Position numbers and translations under genes: made by a program. DNA of 64,000 nt from JAHRVQ01 sp029941905. GTDB taxonomy: Bacteria > Pseudomonadota > Gammaproteobacteria > Pseudomonadales > Azotimanducaceae. The notes below the pieces were generated by a model. The model ran no database searches. It was not told the origin of the DNA and was given only the letters and a program-made list of their open reading frames with translations. How positions within the stretch are numbered: the first letter of the stretch is position 1; every line of letters begins with the position of its first letter. Location of the stretch: the NCBI GenBank assembly GCA_029941905.1, contig JAPYTQ010000030.1, forward strand, positions 1 through 64,000. The letters are read 5' to 3'. Below are positions 36,558 to 45,066 of this stretch, piece by piece.

Positions 36558-36896
36558 GAGGCAGGGATTCCCATTGTCGTTGGCACGGATTCCGGATCAT
36601 GGCCTCATTTTCTGAATTTGCTCCATGGGCCGACTACGGTACGTGAGATGGAACTTTTAGTTGAACCCGGAATGGAACCAGCCGAGGTCATTGCGTCGGC
36701 TACAATTATTCCTGCCACGATGATGGGAATTGAGCATGAAGTTGGCAGCATAGAAATTGGGAAACGTGCAAATTTGCTGATTCTGGAGGATGACCCACTA
36801 CAAGATATTAGTTCACTAAAATCCTTATTGTGGGTTGTGAAGGATGGCAAAGCTTGGCATCCTAATGATTGGTTATATACTCCGCCAACAAACTAG
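36537..36896 (+). pseudogene. Amidohydrolase, C-terminal remnant
   Basis: A fragment of about 119 residues from a metal-dependent amidohydrolase (imidazolonepropionase/prolidase-like group). It has HEAGIPIVVGTDSGSWPH with the metal-binding Asp, the helix EMELLVEPGMEPAEVIASAT, and the end segment GSIEIGKRANLLILEDDPL. The whole N-terminal part of the TIM barrel, with the HxH motif, is missing. Upstream in-frame codons belong to the antisense of the S9 remnant. Confidence 0.82.
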
Positions 36897-37081
36897 AGAT
36901 CTTTGACCAATAGCATTTATCCTGCTCATTTGTAGTTTGATCGTGGCAAGGAGCTAAGGTAGTGGGGAATACGAATAACATTTTACCAACCTACTGATCA
37001 GTGATGATCGAATATCCGCGATGAACAGTGAATGACCCAGTACTGTAACTTCCGCAATGGGTACATAAGCGCCTGTTCAAC
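36897..37081. other. Unassigned stretch between gene remnants
   Basis: No reading frame, repeat or hairpin worth naming was seen in these 185 bases. It separates the amidohydrolase remnant from the end of the M20 remnant and may be debris of deleted genes. Confidence 0.4.
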
Positions 37082-37724
37082 TCAGGGAGCCGTAATCGAT
37101 TTGATGATGGCTTCCTTTAGATTGATTGATACCAGAAAGGAATCGACGTTAACTTTTTCATTAGTGCCATGAATTCCATTCGCATTTTCTAACTCAACAA
37201 AAAACCCGGCACAAGGGGATGAGAGTTCATCACGATGCCGCCTTCACCCAACATAAATTCAAAGCTAAGGCCCTTGCGCTTGAAATGTTCAACGATTTTC
37301 ACCGCGCCCTCATAGCCCATGACTTGTTATCAACCGCACCCCTGCCAAGCACAAAGCCATCTTTCACTTCACCTGAATAGGGTTCGAAATCCCAATCATC
37401 TTCCGTTCCTGGCTCAACGGGCACCACATCGTAGTGCGCATCGATCAAAACGGGCCGCAGTGAGTCATCTGACCCGGCCCATTTGAAGATCAAACTGTAG
37501 TCATTGATCACGGTGACTTCTAATTCACTAAACACGCGCGGATAGGTTTTGCGAAGAAATTCGAGAAATTGATCGAAAGCTTCAACATCAAATTTCCTCG
37601 GGTCCTCGTGACTCACCGTCTTGATTTGAATCGCTTGTGAAAGGTGTTGCACCTCTATGGGTGACTCATCGGAAAAACACAATGAAGTCGTTAGCAGACA
37701 AACAAGAAATACAGCTTTCCTCAC
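37082..37724 (-). pseudogene. M20 family peptidase with two internal deletions
   Basis: The N-terminal part is good: signal peptide (RKAVFLVCLLTTSLCFS), metal His/Asp in LIDAHYDVVPVEPGT and GRGAVDNKS. The frame then breaks at about 37320-37330. The downstream text GYEGAVKIVEHFKRKGLSFEF in another frame continues the family alignment after a gap of about 40 residues. A second break near 37205 jumps to ENANGIHGTNEKVNVDSF, which looks like the family C-terminus; about 200 residues are lost between. Its GTG start overlaps the VOC gene stop (GTGA), so the two were once an operon. Confidence 0.82.
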
Positions 37725-38416
37725 CCGGCTTCAGCCTGGATTTTCACAGGCGGCGTATTGTCAACGGAATACAATAAATCTTCGTCGGGCGCGGCTAGCA
37801 TTGCACCGTACACGGCCTCGGGATATCGCATGTGCGGTCCTGGCGCATCGACACCCGGCTGGGATACACCACCCGATTCATCTTCATACTCCTGGGGTTT
37901 ACGAAACCTCGCCAGCTCTCCCTCGGTAATACCTAACAGATCGACTACTTCAGGGTCTACCCATAGCTGGTTGTCTATAGGTTCATTCGAATAAGACAAT
38001 TCCAGTGTGATGTTTTCAAGGCCGGCAAAATAAATTGACCGACATAGCCCATGCTCAATGGGTCCCAGCACGGGTACGCCTTTTGACCGCAACCTATCCC
38101 GCATTGCCATCAGTTCTGCATCATTACTGACTTTAAAGGCAAGGTGTTGCATAGTGCCGGGCGCACAATTTGCGCCTGCATTACCTGCATGTGAAACGCC
38201 CAGTGCGGGCTCGATTTTGGCAATGTCAGGGTTGTGAACAAAGGCGATAGAGCTTTCATCATTCAAACGTAGAAATGCATGAAAGGTGTTCTCCACGCCA
38301 TGCATCCAGTACAGCGCCTGAAGTTCCATACCCAATTTCTCTGTGAAATATTCAATTTGGGCCTTCATGTCGCCGGTACAGATTGCAAGGTGGTGCAGAC
38401 CTTCTACTTTATTCAT
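37721..38416 (-). CDS. VOC superfamily (glyoxalase/dioxygenase-fold) protein
   Basis: A 231-residue protein starting at ATG 38416, with GGAG nine bases upstream. It has two beta-alpha-beta-beta-beta modules. The first starts HHLAICTGDMKAQIEYFTEKLGM-like (split: HHLAICTGDMKAQ, EYFTEKLGMEL) and the second has MQHLAFKVSNDAELM. The metal-ligand positions His (HHLAI), His (MQHLAF) and Glu (ITLELSY) are kept, as in extradiol-dioxygenase-like VOC enzymes. The C-terminal tail (about 160-231) is unusual and rich in acidic and proline residues. Substrate unknown. It is the upstream intact member of an operon whose second gene, the M20 peptidase, is broken. Confidence 0.8.
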   Translation of the reverse strand: MNKVEGLHHLAICTGDMKAQIEYFTEKLGMELQALYWMHGVENTFHAFLRLNDESSIAFVHNPDIAKIEPALGVSHAGNAGANCAPGTMQHLAFKVSNDAELMAMRDRLRSKGVPVLGPIEHGLCRSIYFAGLENITLELSYSNEPIDNQLWVDPEVVDLLGITEGELARFRKPQEYEDESGGVSQPGVDAPGPHMRYPEAVYGAMLAAPDEDLLYSVDNTPPVKIQAEAG

Positions 38417-38674
38417 CACACGTCTCCTTTATTAGTAACACCTACTCTATCACCGTGCCAGAAACCAGAACAACACCATTTTTCAACCAGATCCAACTTA
38501 CATCATGATTAACTGAAAGCCTTTTCTGGGCAGATTCTTCCGCTTGTAGATCAATCCGGGTCTTTACACAGCCCTGTTGAATTCATATTTTATACAGTTG
38601 ACTCAAAATTAATCACGTTATCTGACATTTAACACAGCGGTAATGGCACATCCGCAGTGATCACCGGAGTAATC

Positions 38675-39562
38675 ATGTCAAGTAAAAGCATAGAACAGAG
38701 ACATTCAGAAACAGCACTATTTGCCACCATCTGCAGGGCAGTCGCTGCACTGGATGCAAAGAGCGAGACAAAAGACTTTCTAGCGATTAACTTCTTACCT
38801 GCCAAGGTCAGATTCTTCATCAAGTTTGACTGGGTCCGAAAAAATTTCAAAGCAAAGAATCAGAAAATGACACCGGGAGCATATGAATACCTAATTGCCA
38901 GAACCGCATATTTTGACGAGAGGTTCAAAGCGGGCTTGAAAAATGTCCCTCAGATCGTCTTGTTGGGTTCAGGTTATGACACCAGAACTTATCGTTTCGC
39001 CAATCTGAACAATTCTACAAAGATCTATGAACTGGATGCGCCAACAACGCAAGAAAGAAAACTAAAACACCTCCACAAGGCCAAGATCGATGTTCCTGAC
39101 AACGTCACTATGATTCCGATCAATTTCAACAAGGGCTCGATTGTAGAAGCACTAAAAAACCAGGGTTATAACGACGCTACGAGTACACTTATTCTCTGGG
39201 AAGGAGTTTCAATGTATCTTGAGCCGAAAGCGGTTGAAGCGATACTGGACTTTGTTTCCGGCAGCGACAAAAACACGATCGTATTTGATTACATCACTAC
39301 AGTCACTGAGGACAACATTGACAGCCTTTACGGTGTTAAAGATTTTATGGAAACCTGGATCAAGCACCGTGAGGGTGAACCGTTCAGATTTTCCGTCGAG
39401 GAGCAAACAATAGAACGTTTGTTAAACCAGCACGGATTGAAACTGATCGACAGCATGGATAGCATTGATATGCACAATGCCTATCTGTCAAAAGAACATG
39501 ACCAGATCACGGGGTTTTTTAGATTCGCCGTTGCAGCGACACCTCCTGCATCAAAAAGCTAA
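38675..39562 (+). CDS. SAM-dependent methyltransferase, LCMT/TIGR00027-like
   Basis: A 295-residue protein from ATG 38675, with CGGAG ahead of it. It has the leucine-carboxyl-methyltransferase-like layout: an N-terminal helical part, the SAM motif VLLGSGYDTRTYRFA (about 102-116), the acidic ribose-binding LDAPTTQERK, and WEGVSMYLEPKAVE (about 176-189). Members methylate small acids or unknown secondary products. It stands alone between remnants and has no sign of damage. Confidence 0.85.
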   Translation: MSSKSIEQRHSETALFATICRAVAALDAKSETKDFLAINFLPAKVRFFIKFDWVRKNFKAKNQKMTPGAYEYLIARTAYFDERFKAGLKNVPQIVLLGSGYDTRTYRFANLNNSTKIYELDAPTTQERKLKHLHKAKIDVPDNVTMIPINFNKGSIVEALKNQGYNDATSTLILWEGVSMYLEPKAVEAILDFVSGSDKNTIVFDYITTVTEDNIDSLYGVKDFMETWIKHREGEPFRFSVEEQTIERLLNQHGLKLIDSMDSIDMHNAYLSKEHDQITGFFRFAVAATPPASKS

Positions 39563-39619
39563 AACGCCAGTAAAGGATACAGACTGTGTGAAAAAAGCGG
39601 CGACCAGGAGACCCCGGCA

Positions 39620-40033
39620 CTAGACATTCACAATCAGCTCTTCCAATCCCCTAACGAAGTGGTTGGGTTCCCACTTCGGTATTGCAGACTTCACGGAAAG
39701 ATTTGGATATTGTTCGAGCAACGTTTCTATTGCCAGACGTGCTTCGAGGCGAGCGAGTTCGGCGCCAAGGCAAAGATGGATACCATGGCCAAATAAGACG
39801 TGACTGATCTTCTTCCGTGTTATGTCAAACTCATCTGGCCGATCGTTTGCACCAGGGTCACGATTAGCAGCGGCATAACAGATAGTCACTGTTTGATGTT
39901 TCTTTATACTCGTGCCGTAAAATTTCATATCTTCCATCGCAATCCGTATCAAAAATTGCACCGGTGACTCAAAACGCAGGCTTTCCTCCACCGCATTGGC
40001 TATGAATTGAGGTTCTTCCCCGAATTCCGAAGG
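39620..40033 (-). pseudogene. Cytochrome P450, C-terminal remnant
   Basis: About 138 residues of a bacterial class I P450. They cover the K-helix ExxR (EESLR), AANRDPGANDRPDEFD, the heme-ligand loop FGHGIHLCLGAELAR with its Cys, and the natural C-terminus GLEELIVNV. The reading frame is open beyond 40033, but recognisable P450 sequence fades at QFIANAVEES and just before. The first two thirds of the gene, with the I-helix, are missing. It is not a copy of the intact P450 at 41003-42325, which has a different heme loop. Confidence 0.85.
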
Positions 40034-40055
40034 TAAGTTTCTGCCAGCAACCTGA

Positions 40056-40985
40056 AATTCTCACGCTCTGCATCCTCAACACCGTACCGCATCACAGGTT
40101 GATGACTATTGTCGCCAGCTTCGCAATACCAACCGCTGTCTCTCGACCCCCGATGCCAATAGACTCCACAAAACCAGATACTTGAGCTGCAGCCACCAGG
40201 CTGATGGAGGTTCAACGATTCACATTGAACTACCCAGGGAGCAGGCGGACCTGATAATGAAAGCCATTGAGATTGCAGGGATTGAGCTAGATAACAATGA
40301 GGATCATGCCCAGTTGAAAGATGATTCGTATTTCGCGAAACAGGCGGATGCATTGATGGCCATTGTTCAAAGTTATCTTGGTGGTGGCAGTGATAATGTC
40401 ACCAGTACCGCAGATCACTATCAGGTGGTGGTTCATGTTGATGAGGCAGCATTGAGTGACGAAGCCGGAAAGAGTGACTTGCCAGTGGAGTCAGCACGAA
40501 GAATTGTTTGTGATAGCAGTGTGATCGCGGTAACAGAAGATGCCAACGGCGAACCGTTAAATGTCGGACGAAAGCACAGAGTCGTATCACCACCCTTGAA
40601 ACGGGCTTTGTTATCAAGGGATCGTTGTTGCCGGTTCCCGGGATGTACTCATGACAAATGGCTGCACGCGCACCATGTGAAGCACTGGGTCGATGGTGGT
40701 GAAACCAGCCTGGCAAATACGATGTTAATATGCAGCAAGCATCATCGTTTACTGCATGAAGGTGAGTTTACGATTCACAAGGACTTCGAGGACAAGTGGT
40801 ACTTCCGCAACAACACTGGGAAGATCATTCCTGAGGCACCTGCGGTCAAGGCGATTGATTATGACGATGACGAAATTGACTTTGAAACAGCACTAGCAAT
40901 TTTACTGAAACAGAAAAATCCGCCACGTGGCGGAACTGAATCAGACACACCACTGCAACCTACGGGTGATCACACCGCGCCTTAA
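40056..40985 (+). pseudogene. DUF222/HNH endonuclease, C-terminal remnant
   Basis: About 310 residues of an HNH protein of the 13E12-repeat/DUF222 group. Part of the helical DUF222 domain is followed by a complete HNH module: CRFPGCTHDKW, HAHHVKHWVDGG, TSLANTMLICSKHHRLLHEG. An in-frame stop lies at 40053, and no good start codon is placed at the domain start. The N-terminal half of the usual protein of about 450-500 residues is therefore missing. An internal ATG at 40182 could still express the nuclease part. Such genes occur in many copies in some genomes and behave like mobile genes. Confidence 0.75.
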
Positions 40986-41002
40986 TCGGACTGTTGTATC
41001 AT

Positions 41003-42325
41003 CTAACCCGGAATCCTTACCGGTAATTCGCGAATCCCGTGAATAAAGTGTGAACGCAGGTAGACCGGATCGCCGACGACTTCGATTTTGGGAAATCGTT
41101 TTACGATTTCTTCCCAGAGTACGGTGAGTTGCATCTCTCCCAGGCGATTGCCGACGCAGCGGTGAATGCCGTAGCCAAATGACAGGTGCTTTCTGGGGTT
41201 TTCACGGTCGATAATAAACTGGTTGGCATTTTCTATTTCTGTCTCGTCCCGGTTACCGGAGATATACCACATGACAACCTTATCACCGGCTTTGATCAGC
41301 TTGCCGCTCAATTCAACATCCTGCATCGCAGTTCTGCACATATGAGCCACCGGGGACTGCCAGCGAATAATCTCCGGCACCATTTTGGGGATGAGTTCCG
41401 GCGACTGCATCAGTTTTGCATACTGCTCAGGGTGTTGATGTAGTGCAAGAACGCCCCCGGTAATTGAGTTACGTGTTGTGTCGTTGCCACCCACAATCAA
41501 CAGCAGCATGTTGCCAAGGAATTCATTGGGGGTCATATCCTTGGTTGATTCACCATGCACCAGGCTGGAAATCAGGTCGTCACCGACTTCTGTTCTCGCC
41601 GCTCTTTCCTTCCAGACTGCATCAAAGTACTCGAAACATTTCCATAACTCCTGGAAACCTTCTGCCGGGGTTTCAAAGAAATCAGGATTGCTAAGGTTCT
41701 CCACCGTGTCTGACCAATGAATCAGTTTATGACGGTCTTCCTGGGGCACATCAAAAATCGTAGCCAGCATCTGTCCGGTTAACTCAACTGAAACTTCCCG
41801 TACCCAATTGAACTCCTTATTTCTTGGCAGATTGTCAAGAATCGTTCCCGCCCGCTCCTGGATCAGTGACTTCAGTTCCTGAATACGCTTTGGCGTGAAA
41901 GATGGAGTGACAACCATTCGCTGTTCATCATGTTTTGGTGGATCCTGCATAATAAACATGGGTAAATAAAAGGGAGAATCTGACGACGGCGCCTCGGTGG
42001 GGCGGCCACCCATTCGAATACCACCGTTATCAATGTCCGACGAGAAAATCTCGTGGTGAGTATCGATGTACATGATGTCCCTGTAGCTGGTAGCGGACCA
42101 GTAGGGACCAAACATACTTTCACTGGTGTAGTGCAGCGGGTCTTCTTTTCGAAGTCGCTCAAAATAGGGCCAGAACCGGTCGCTCTCGAACAATGAGGGA
42201 TGTGACGGGTCCAGCTTTTCGAGAGGTATGGAATAGGGATCAACATCCACGTCGATCGCCCACTTTGCCTGGGCTTCCTTATTACTCAGCCTTATCTCTT
42301 CCTCTTGATTGTCAATTTCAGTCAT
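41003..42325 (-). CDS. Cytochrome P450, CYP153-like
   Basis: A complete 440-residue P450. The I-helix is LIVGGNDTTRNSITGG (about 278-293), ExxR is EIIRWQSP, and the heme loop is FGYGIHRCVGNRLGEMQL. It ends RSHFIHGIRELPVRI. The GGNDTTRN helix, KVVMWYISGNRDE and the C-terminus match the CYP153 alkane/fatty acid terminal hydroxylases, though the exact CYP family cannot be assigned by eye. A ferredoxin and ferredoxin reductase, its usual electron donors, are not in this window. It is convergent with the HNH remnant. Confidence 0.88.
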   Translation of the reverse strand: MTEIDNQEEEIRLSNKEAQAKWAIDVDVDPYSIPLEKLDPSHPSLFESDRFWPYFERLRKEDPLHYTSESMFGPYWSATSYRDIMYIDTHHEIFSSDIDNGGIRMGGRPTEAPSSDSPFYLPMFIMQDPPKHDEQRMVVTPSFTPKRIQELKSLIQERAGTILDNLPRNKEFNWVREVSVELTGQMLATIFDVPQEDRHKLIHWSDTVENLSNPDFFETPAEGFQELWKCFEYFDAVWKERAARTEVGDDLISSLVHGESTKDMTPNEFLGNMLLLIVGGNDTTRNSITGGVLALHQHPEQYAKLMQSPELIPKMVPEIIRWQSPVAHMCRTAMQDVELSGKLIKAGDKVVMWYISGNRDETEIENANQFIIDRENPRKHLSFGYGIHRCVGNRLGEMQLTVLWEEIVKRFPKIEVVGDPVYLRSHFIHGIRELPVRIPG

Positions 42326-42557
42326 ATCTGACTCCTGCTACTGCTATTCAGTTTCTGTACTGTTTAACTTCGGTACTTGTTTAGGTCTATGGTTCTACAC
42401 ATGTTAGAACAGTAGATCACGCATGACTATATCAGGAGCGAACCAGAACTAACCAGAACTGAACCTGCCCCAGTGCATCCTCCACCCAGGTTGACTTCAC
42501 ATCGGCTTTACATAACAGTGTTGGATTTCAAAACAGGTGGGAATAAGCCGGGGAAAT

Positions 42558-42860
42558 ATGATGAGTCACTACCTTGTAGCCCAGATAGATATCGTTGATC
42601 GTGACGAATACAGCAAGTACGAAGCCGGGTTCCTCGATATTTTTTCAAAATACGAAGGGAAAATGCTGGCTGTGGATGAGCAACCGAACCTCCTTGAAGG
42701 CAATTGGCCTTTCACTCGAACGGTGCTGGTGGAGTTTCCCAGCAGTGAAGCAGCATTGGACTGGTATCAGTCAGACGAGTATCAAAACCTGGCAAAACAC
42801 CGATTCGCCAGCAGTAGTGCAAATATCGTCATGTTGAAGAGTCTGGATTTGCCCCTTTGA
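42558..42860 (+). CDS. DUF1330 family protein
   Basis: A 100-residue dimeric alpha+beta-barrel type protein. It starts MMSHYLVAQIDIVDRDEY at 42558 after CCGGGGA, with the family segments EYSKYEAGF, TVLVEFPSSEAALDWYQSDEY and LAKHRFASS. DUF1330 proteins are common small proteins without a settled function, and often lie beside catabolic genes. The next gene starts 10 bases downstream, so the two are probably co-transcribed. Confidence 0.85.
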   Translation: MMSHYLVAQIDIVDRDEYSKYEAGFLDIFSKYEGKMLAVDEQPNLLEGNWPFTRTVLVEFPSSEAALDWYQSDEYQNLAKHRFASSSANIVMLKSLDLPL

Positions 42861-42870
42861 GAGAAGTGCT

Positions 42871-44112
42871 TTGAACAACCATATGGGCCCAGTGCAATTC
42901 CTTTTTCGTCGGGCTGTACTGCTAGTACTGATCCTGGCATCCCTCATTCCAGTAGCCAGCCAGGGGCAGGAACCTATCGTGATTGTGCTGTCCTGGGATG
43001 GGATGCGCCATGACTATCCTGACTTCGGCGATTTCCCGGGACTGAAAAGGGTCGAAGAAGAAGGCATACGGGCACAGTCACTGATTCCGGTCTACCCATC
43101 GAGCACATTCCCGGGACACGTATCACTTGCAACCGGAGCGGCCCCGGGTGTTCACGGTATTCTGGATAACAGTTTCTATGATCGCAAAAAGGGCAGCTAC
43201 TCCTACGACAGTGATGCAAACTGGATCGACGCTGAACCAGTGTGGATCGCCGCAGAGCGACAGGGCGTGAAGGCAGCCACCTTCTTCTGGGTCGGCTCGG
43301 AAACCGACTGGCACCAACAGGGTACAAGCTATCGTATAGCCCCATTTAACGCATCTACACCCGAGAATGAAAAGGTCGACCAGATCATTCAGTGGCTTGA
43401 CCTTGTGGAAGCGAAACGCCCACGACTTATCATGTCCTATTGGAGCGGCACAGACGGCACCGCCCATCGTAAAGGTCCGAATCATCCTGATATCGTTCGA
43501 GTGATAAAAGAACAGGATAAACAACTGCAACGTTTGCTCGCCGCAGTTGATCAACGCGAACTCTGGCCGCGCACCACACTGATGATTGTCAGTGACCATG
43601 GTATGACAGCCGTGTCGCATTCAGTTGAAGTAGAAACTGCTTTGGAAAACGCTGGGTTCGATGTTCGGATCGTTGGGGGAGATTCTGTTCAGCATCTGTT
43701 TCTTGCTGATATGAAAGACCAGGACCAGGTACTTGAAATATTAAAAAAGAAGAAACAGATTAAAGTCTACAGGCAATCAGAACTGCCAGAATCATTCCAA
43801 TTCGTGCATCCAGACCGGATTGGTGACGTTATCGTGACGACCAATCCACCATATTCATTACGCCGATCAAACTCACTGTTAAAAAGCACACAGGATCTGA
43901 TTGCGAACCTGATGGACTGGAACGTGGGCTTACATGGCTACTCACCCACGCATCCAGATATGGCGGGAATTTTTCTCGCAATGGGTAACGGGGTTAACAA
44001 AAGTAAGCTGGGACCTGTACACCAATTGAATGTCGCGCCAACAATCACTTCATTGCTGGGGATCGAAGCTCCTCTGGATGCAAAAGCGCCACCCATCTCG
44101 CTGACTGATTAG
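42871..44112 (+). CDS. Ectonucleotide pyrophosphatase/phosphodiesterase-like enzyme (alkaline phosphatase superfamily)
   Basis: A 413-residue exported protein starting at TTG 42871. The signal peptide (AVLLVLILASLIPVASQGQ) ends around residue 32. Metal and nucleophile sites of the NPP type are visible: SWDGMRHDY (Asp), YPSSTFPGHVSLATG (Thr nucleophile), SGTDGTAHRKGPNHPD, VSDHGMTAVSH (Asp/His) and GYSPTHPDMAGIF. It hydrolyses phosphodiester or pyrophosphate bonds of nucleotides or lipids in the periplasm. It is convergent with the nitrile hydratase operon. Confidence 0.87.
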   Translation: MNNHMGPVQFLFRRAVLLVLILASLIPVASQGQEPIVIVLSWDGMRHDYPDFGDFPGLKRVEEEGIRAQSLIPVYPSSTFPGHVSLATGAAPGVHGILDNSFYDRKKGSYSYDSDANWIDAEPVWIAAERQGVKAATFFWVGSETDWHQQGTSYRIAPFNASTPENEKVDQIIQWLDLVEAKRPRLIMSYWSGTDGTAHRKGPNHPDIVRVIKEQDKQLQRLLAAVDQRELWPRTTLMIVSDHGMTAVSHSVEVETALENAGFDVRIVGGDSVQHLFLADMKDQDQVLEILKKKKQIKVYRQSELPESFQFVHPDRIGDVIVTTNPPYSLRRSNSLLKSTQDLIANLMDWNVGLHGYSPTHPDMAGIFLAMGNGVNKSKLGPVHQLNVAPTITSLLGIEAPLDAKAPPISLTD

Positions 44113-44120
44113 AAACCGAA

Positions 44121-44480
44121 TTAATGATCATGCCCGTGAGGGCGGGCATCAAACTCCCGGGTTCGATGCTGGATTTCCTGTTCTGAACAAAGCGCCTTCT
44201 GGGCGACGATATCGGTCAATGCCGCTAGAAAATGATCAAAATACTGATACTCTTCTGTTTCCGTTGATGACTCATCCGTTTCCGTTGACTCACCCTGCCC
44301 GATTCTATGAATCAAACAGGCCCGAAACTCATCCCAGTCAAATTCACCCTGTTCGCACAACACGCGGGCCATGCCAAACGCCCGGCTCTGCCAGGGTGCT
44401 TCAAATATCACTTCACCGTTTGCCATCGGGGGTGCGGCTTTACCTGCAAGAGGCATTTCTTCCGGATCGGTACTAACCAT
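44121..44480 (-). CDS. Nitrile hydratase accessory protein
   Basis: A 119-residue protein, the third gene of the nitrile hydratase operon, overlapping the alpha-subunit gene by eight bases. It resembles the N-terminal part of the beta subunit: PPMANGEVIFEAPWQSRAFG and FDWDEFRACLIHRI. This is typical of the self-subunit-swapping activators that deliver cobalt to the alpha subunit. The His-rich end (ARPHGHDH) might help hold metal. The order beta-alpha-activator is that of cobalt-type operons. Confidence 0.87.
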   Translation of the reverse strand: MVSTDPEEMPLAGKAAPPMANGEVIFEAPWQSRAFGMARVLCEQGEFDWDEFRACLIHRIGQGESTETDESSTETEEYQYFDHFLAALTDIVAQKALCSEQEIQHRTREFDARPHGHDH

Positions 44481-45066
44481 CGAGATGCGCCACGCCGATC
44501 ATCGAGTCCCGGGTTACAAGTGCAGCCAAAGCCTCCTGATCCATGTGGTCAGTATTCGGCGGCTGCATTGGCAACACCATATAACGAACTTCAGCGCTGG
44601 AGTCCCACACCCTGATTTCAATTTCTTCGTCCAGCGCCAGGCCCATTTCCGCCAACAGTTTCCTGGGTTCGCGTACAATTCTTGACCGGTACGCCGGGTC
44701 CTTGTACCACCTGGGTGGTAATCCCAAAACGGCCCACGGATAACAGGAACAAAGTGTGCATACGACAGCATTGTGAACTGTCGGGGTATTTTCCACGACC
44801 ACCAGTTTCTGCACCTCGCCACCTTCCAGATCGTAATCCGCAATGGCTGCAGTACCGTCAGCTAATAATCTCTTTTTGAAGTCACTCTCTTTCCATGCCC
44901 GGGCAACGATTCGTGCACCATTTAGCGGACCCACTCTTTCACTGTATCTGGCGATGACCTCGTCGACATCCTCGGGCTTCAGCAACCCCTTTTCCATCAG
45001 TATTGCTTCCAACGCCTCTGCCCTGATCGCCTGGGGTTCTTGTTTGTGATCATGATCGTCACTCAC
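44473..45066 (-). CDS. nthA: Nitrile hydratase alpha subunit, cobalt type
   Basis: A 197-residue alpha subunit starting at GTG 45066, overlapping the beta-subunit stop (GTGA), with GGAGG upstream. The metal claw is V-C-T-L-C-S-C (Cys 103, 106, 108). Thr in the third position marks the non-corrin cobalt type; iron types have Ser. The following YPWAVLGLPPRWYK and RVWDSSAEVRYMVLP segments are typical. With the beta subunit it hydrates nitriles to amides in the cytoplasm. The His/Asp-rich N-terminus (SDDHDHKQE) is common in the family. Confidence 0.95.
   Translation of the reverse strand: MSDDHDHKQEPQAIRAEALEAILMEKGLLKPEDVDEVIARYSERVGPLNGARIVARAWKESDFKKRLLADGTAAIADYDLEGGEVQKLVVVENTPTVHNAVVCTLCSCYPWAVLGLPPRWYKDPAYRSRIVREPRKLLAEMGLALDEEIEIRVWDSSAEVRYMVLPMQPPNTDHMDQEALAALVTRDSMIGVAHLDG

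Noticed and set aside
43123..43620. 165-residue minus-strand ORF
   Set aside because: Antisense of the phosphodiesterase gene, which has signal peptide and complete active-site motifs.
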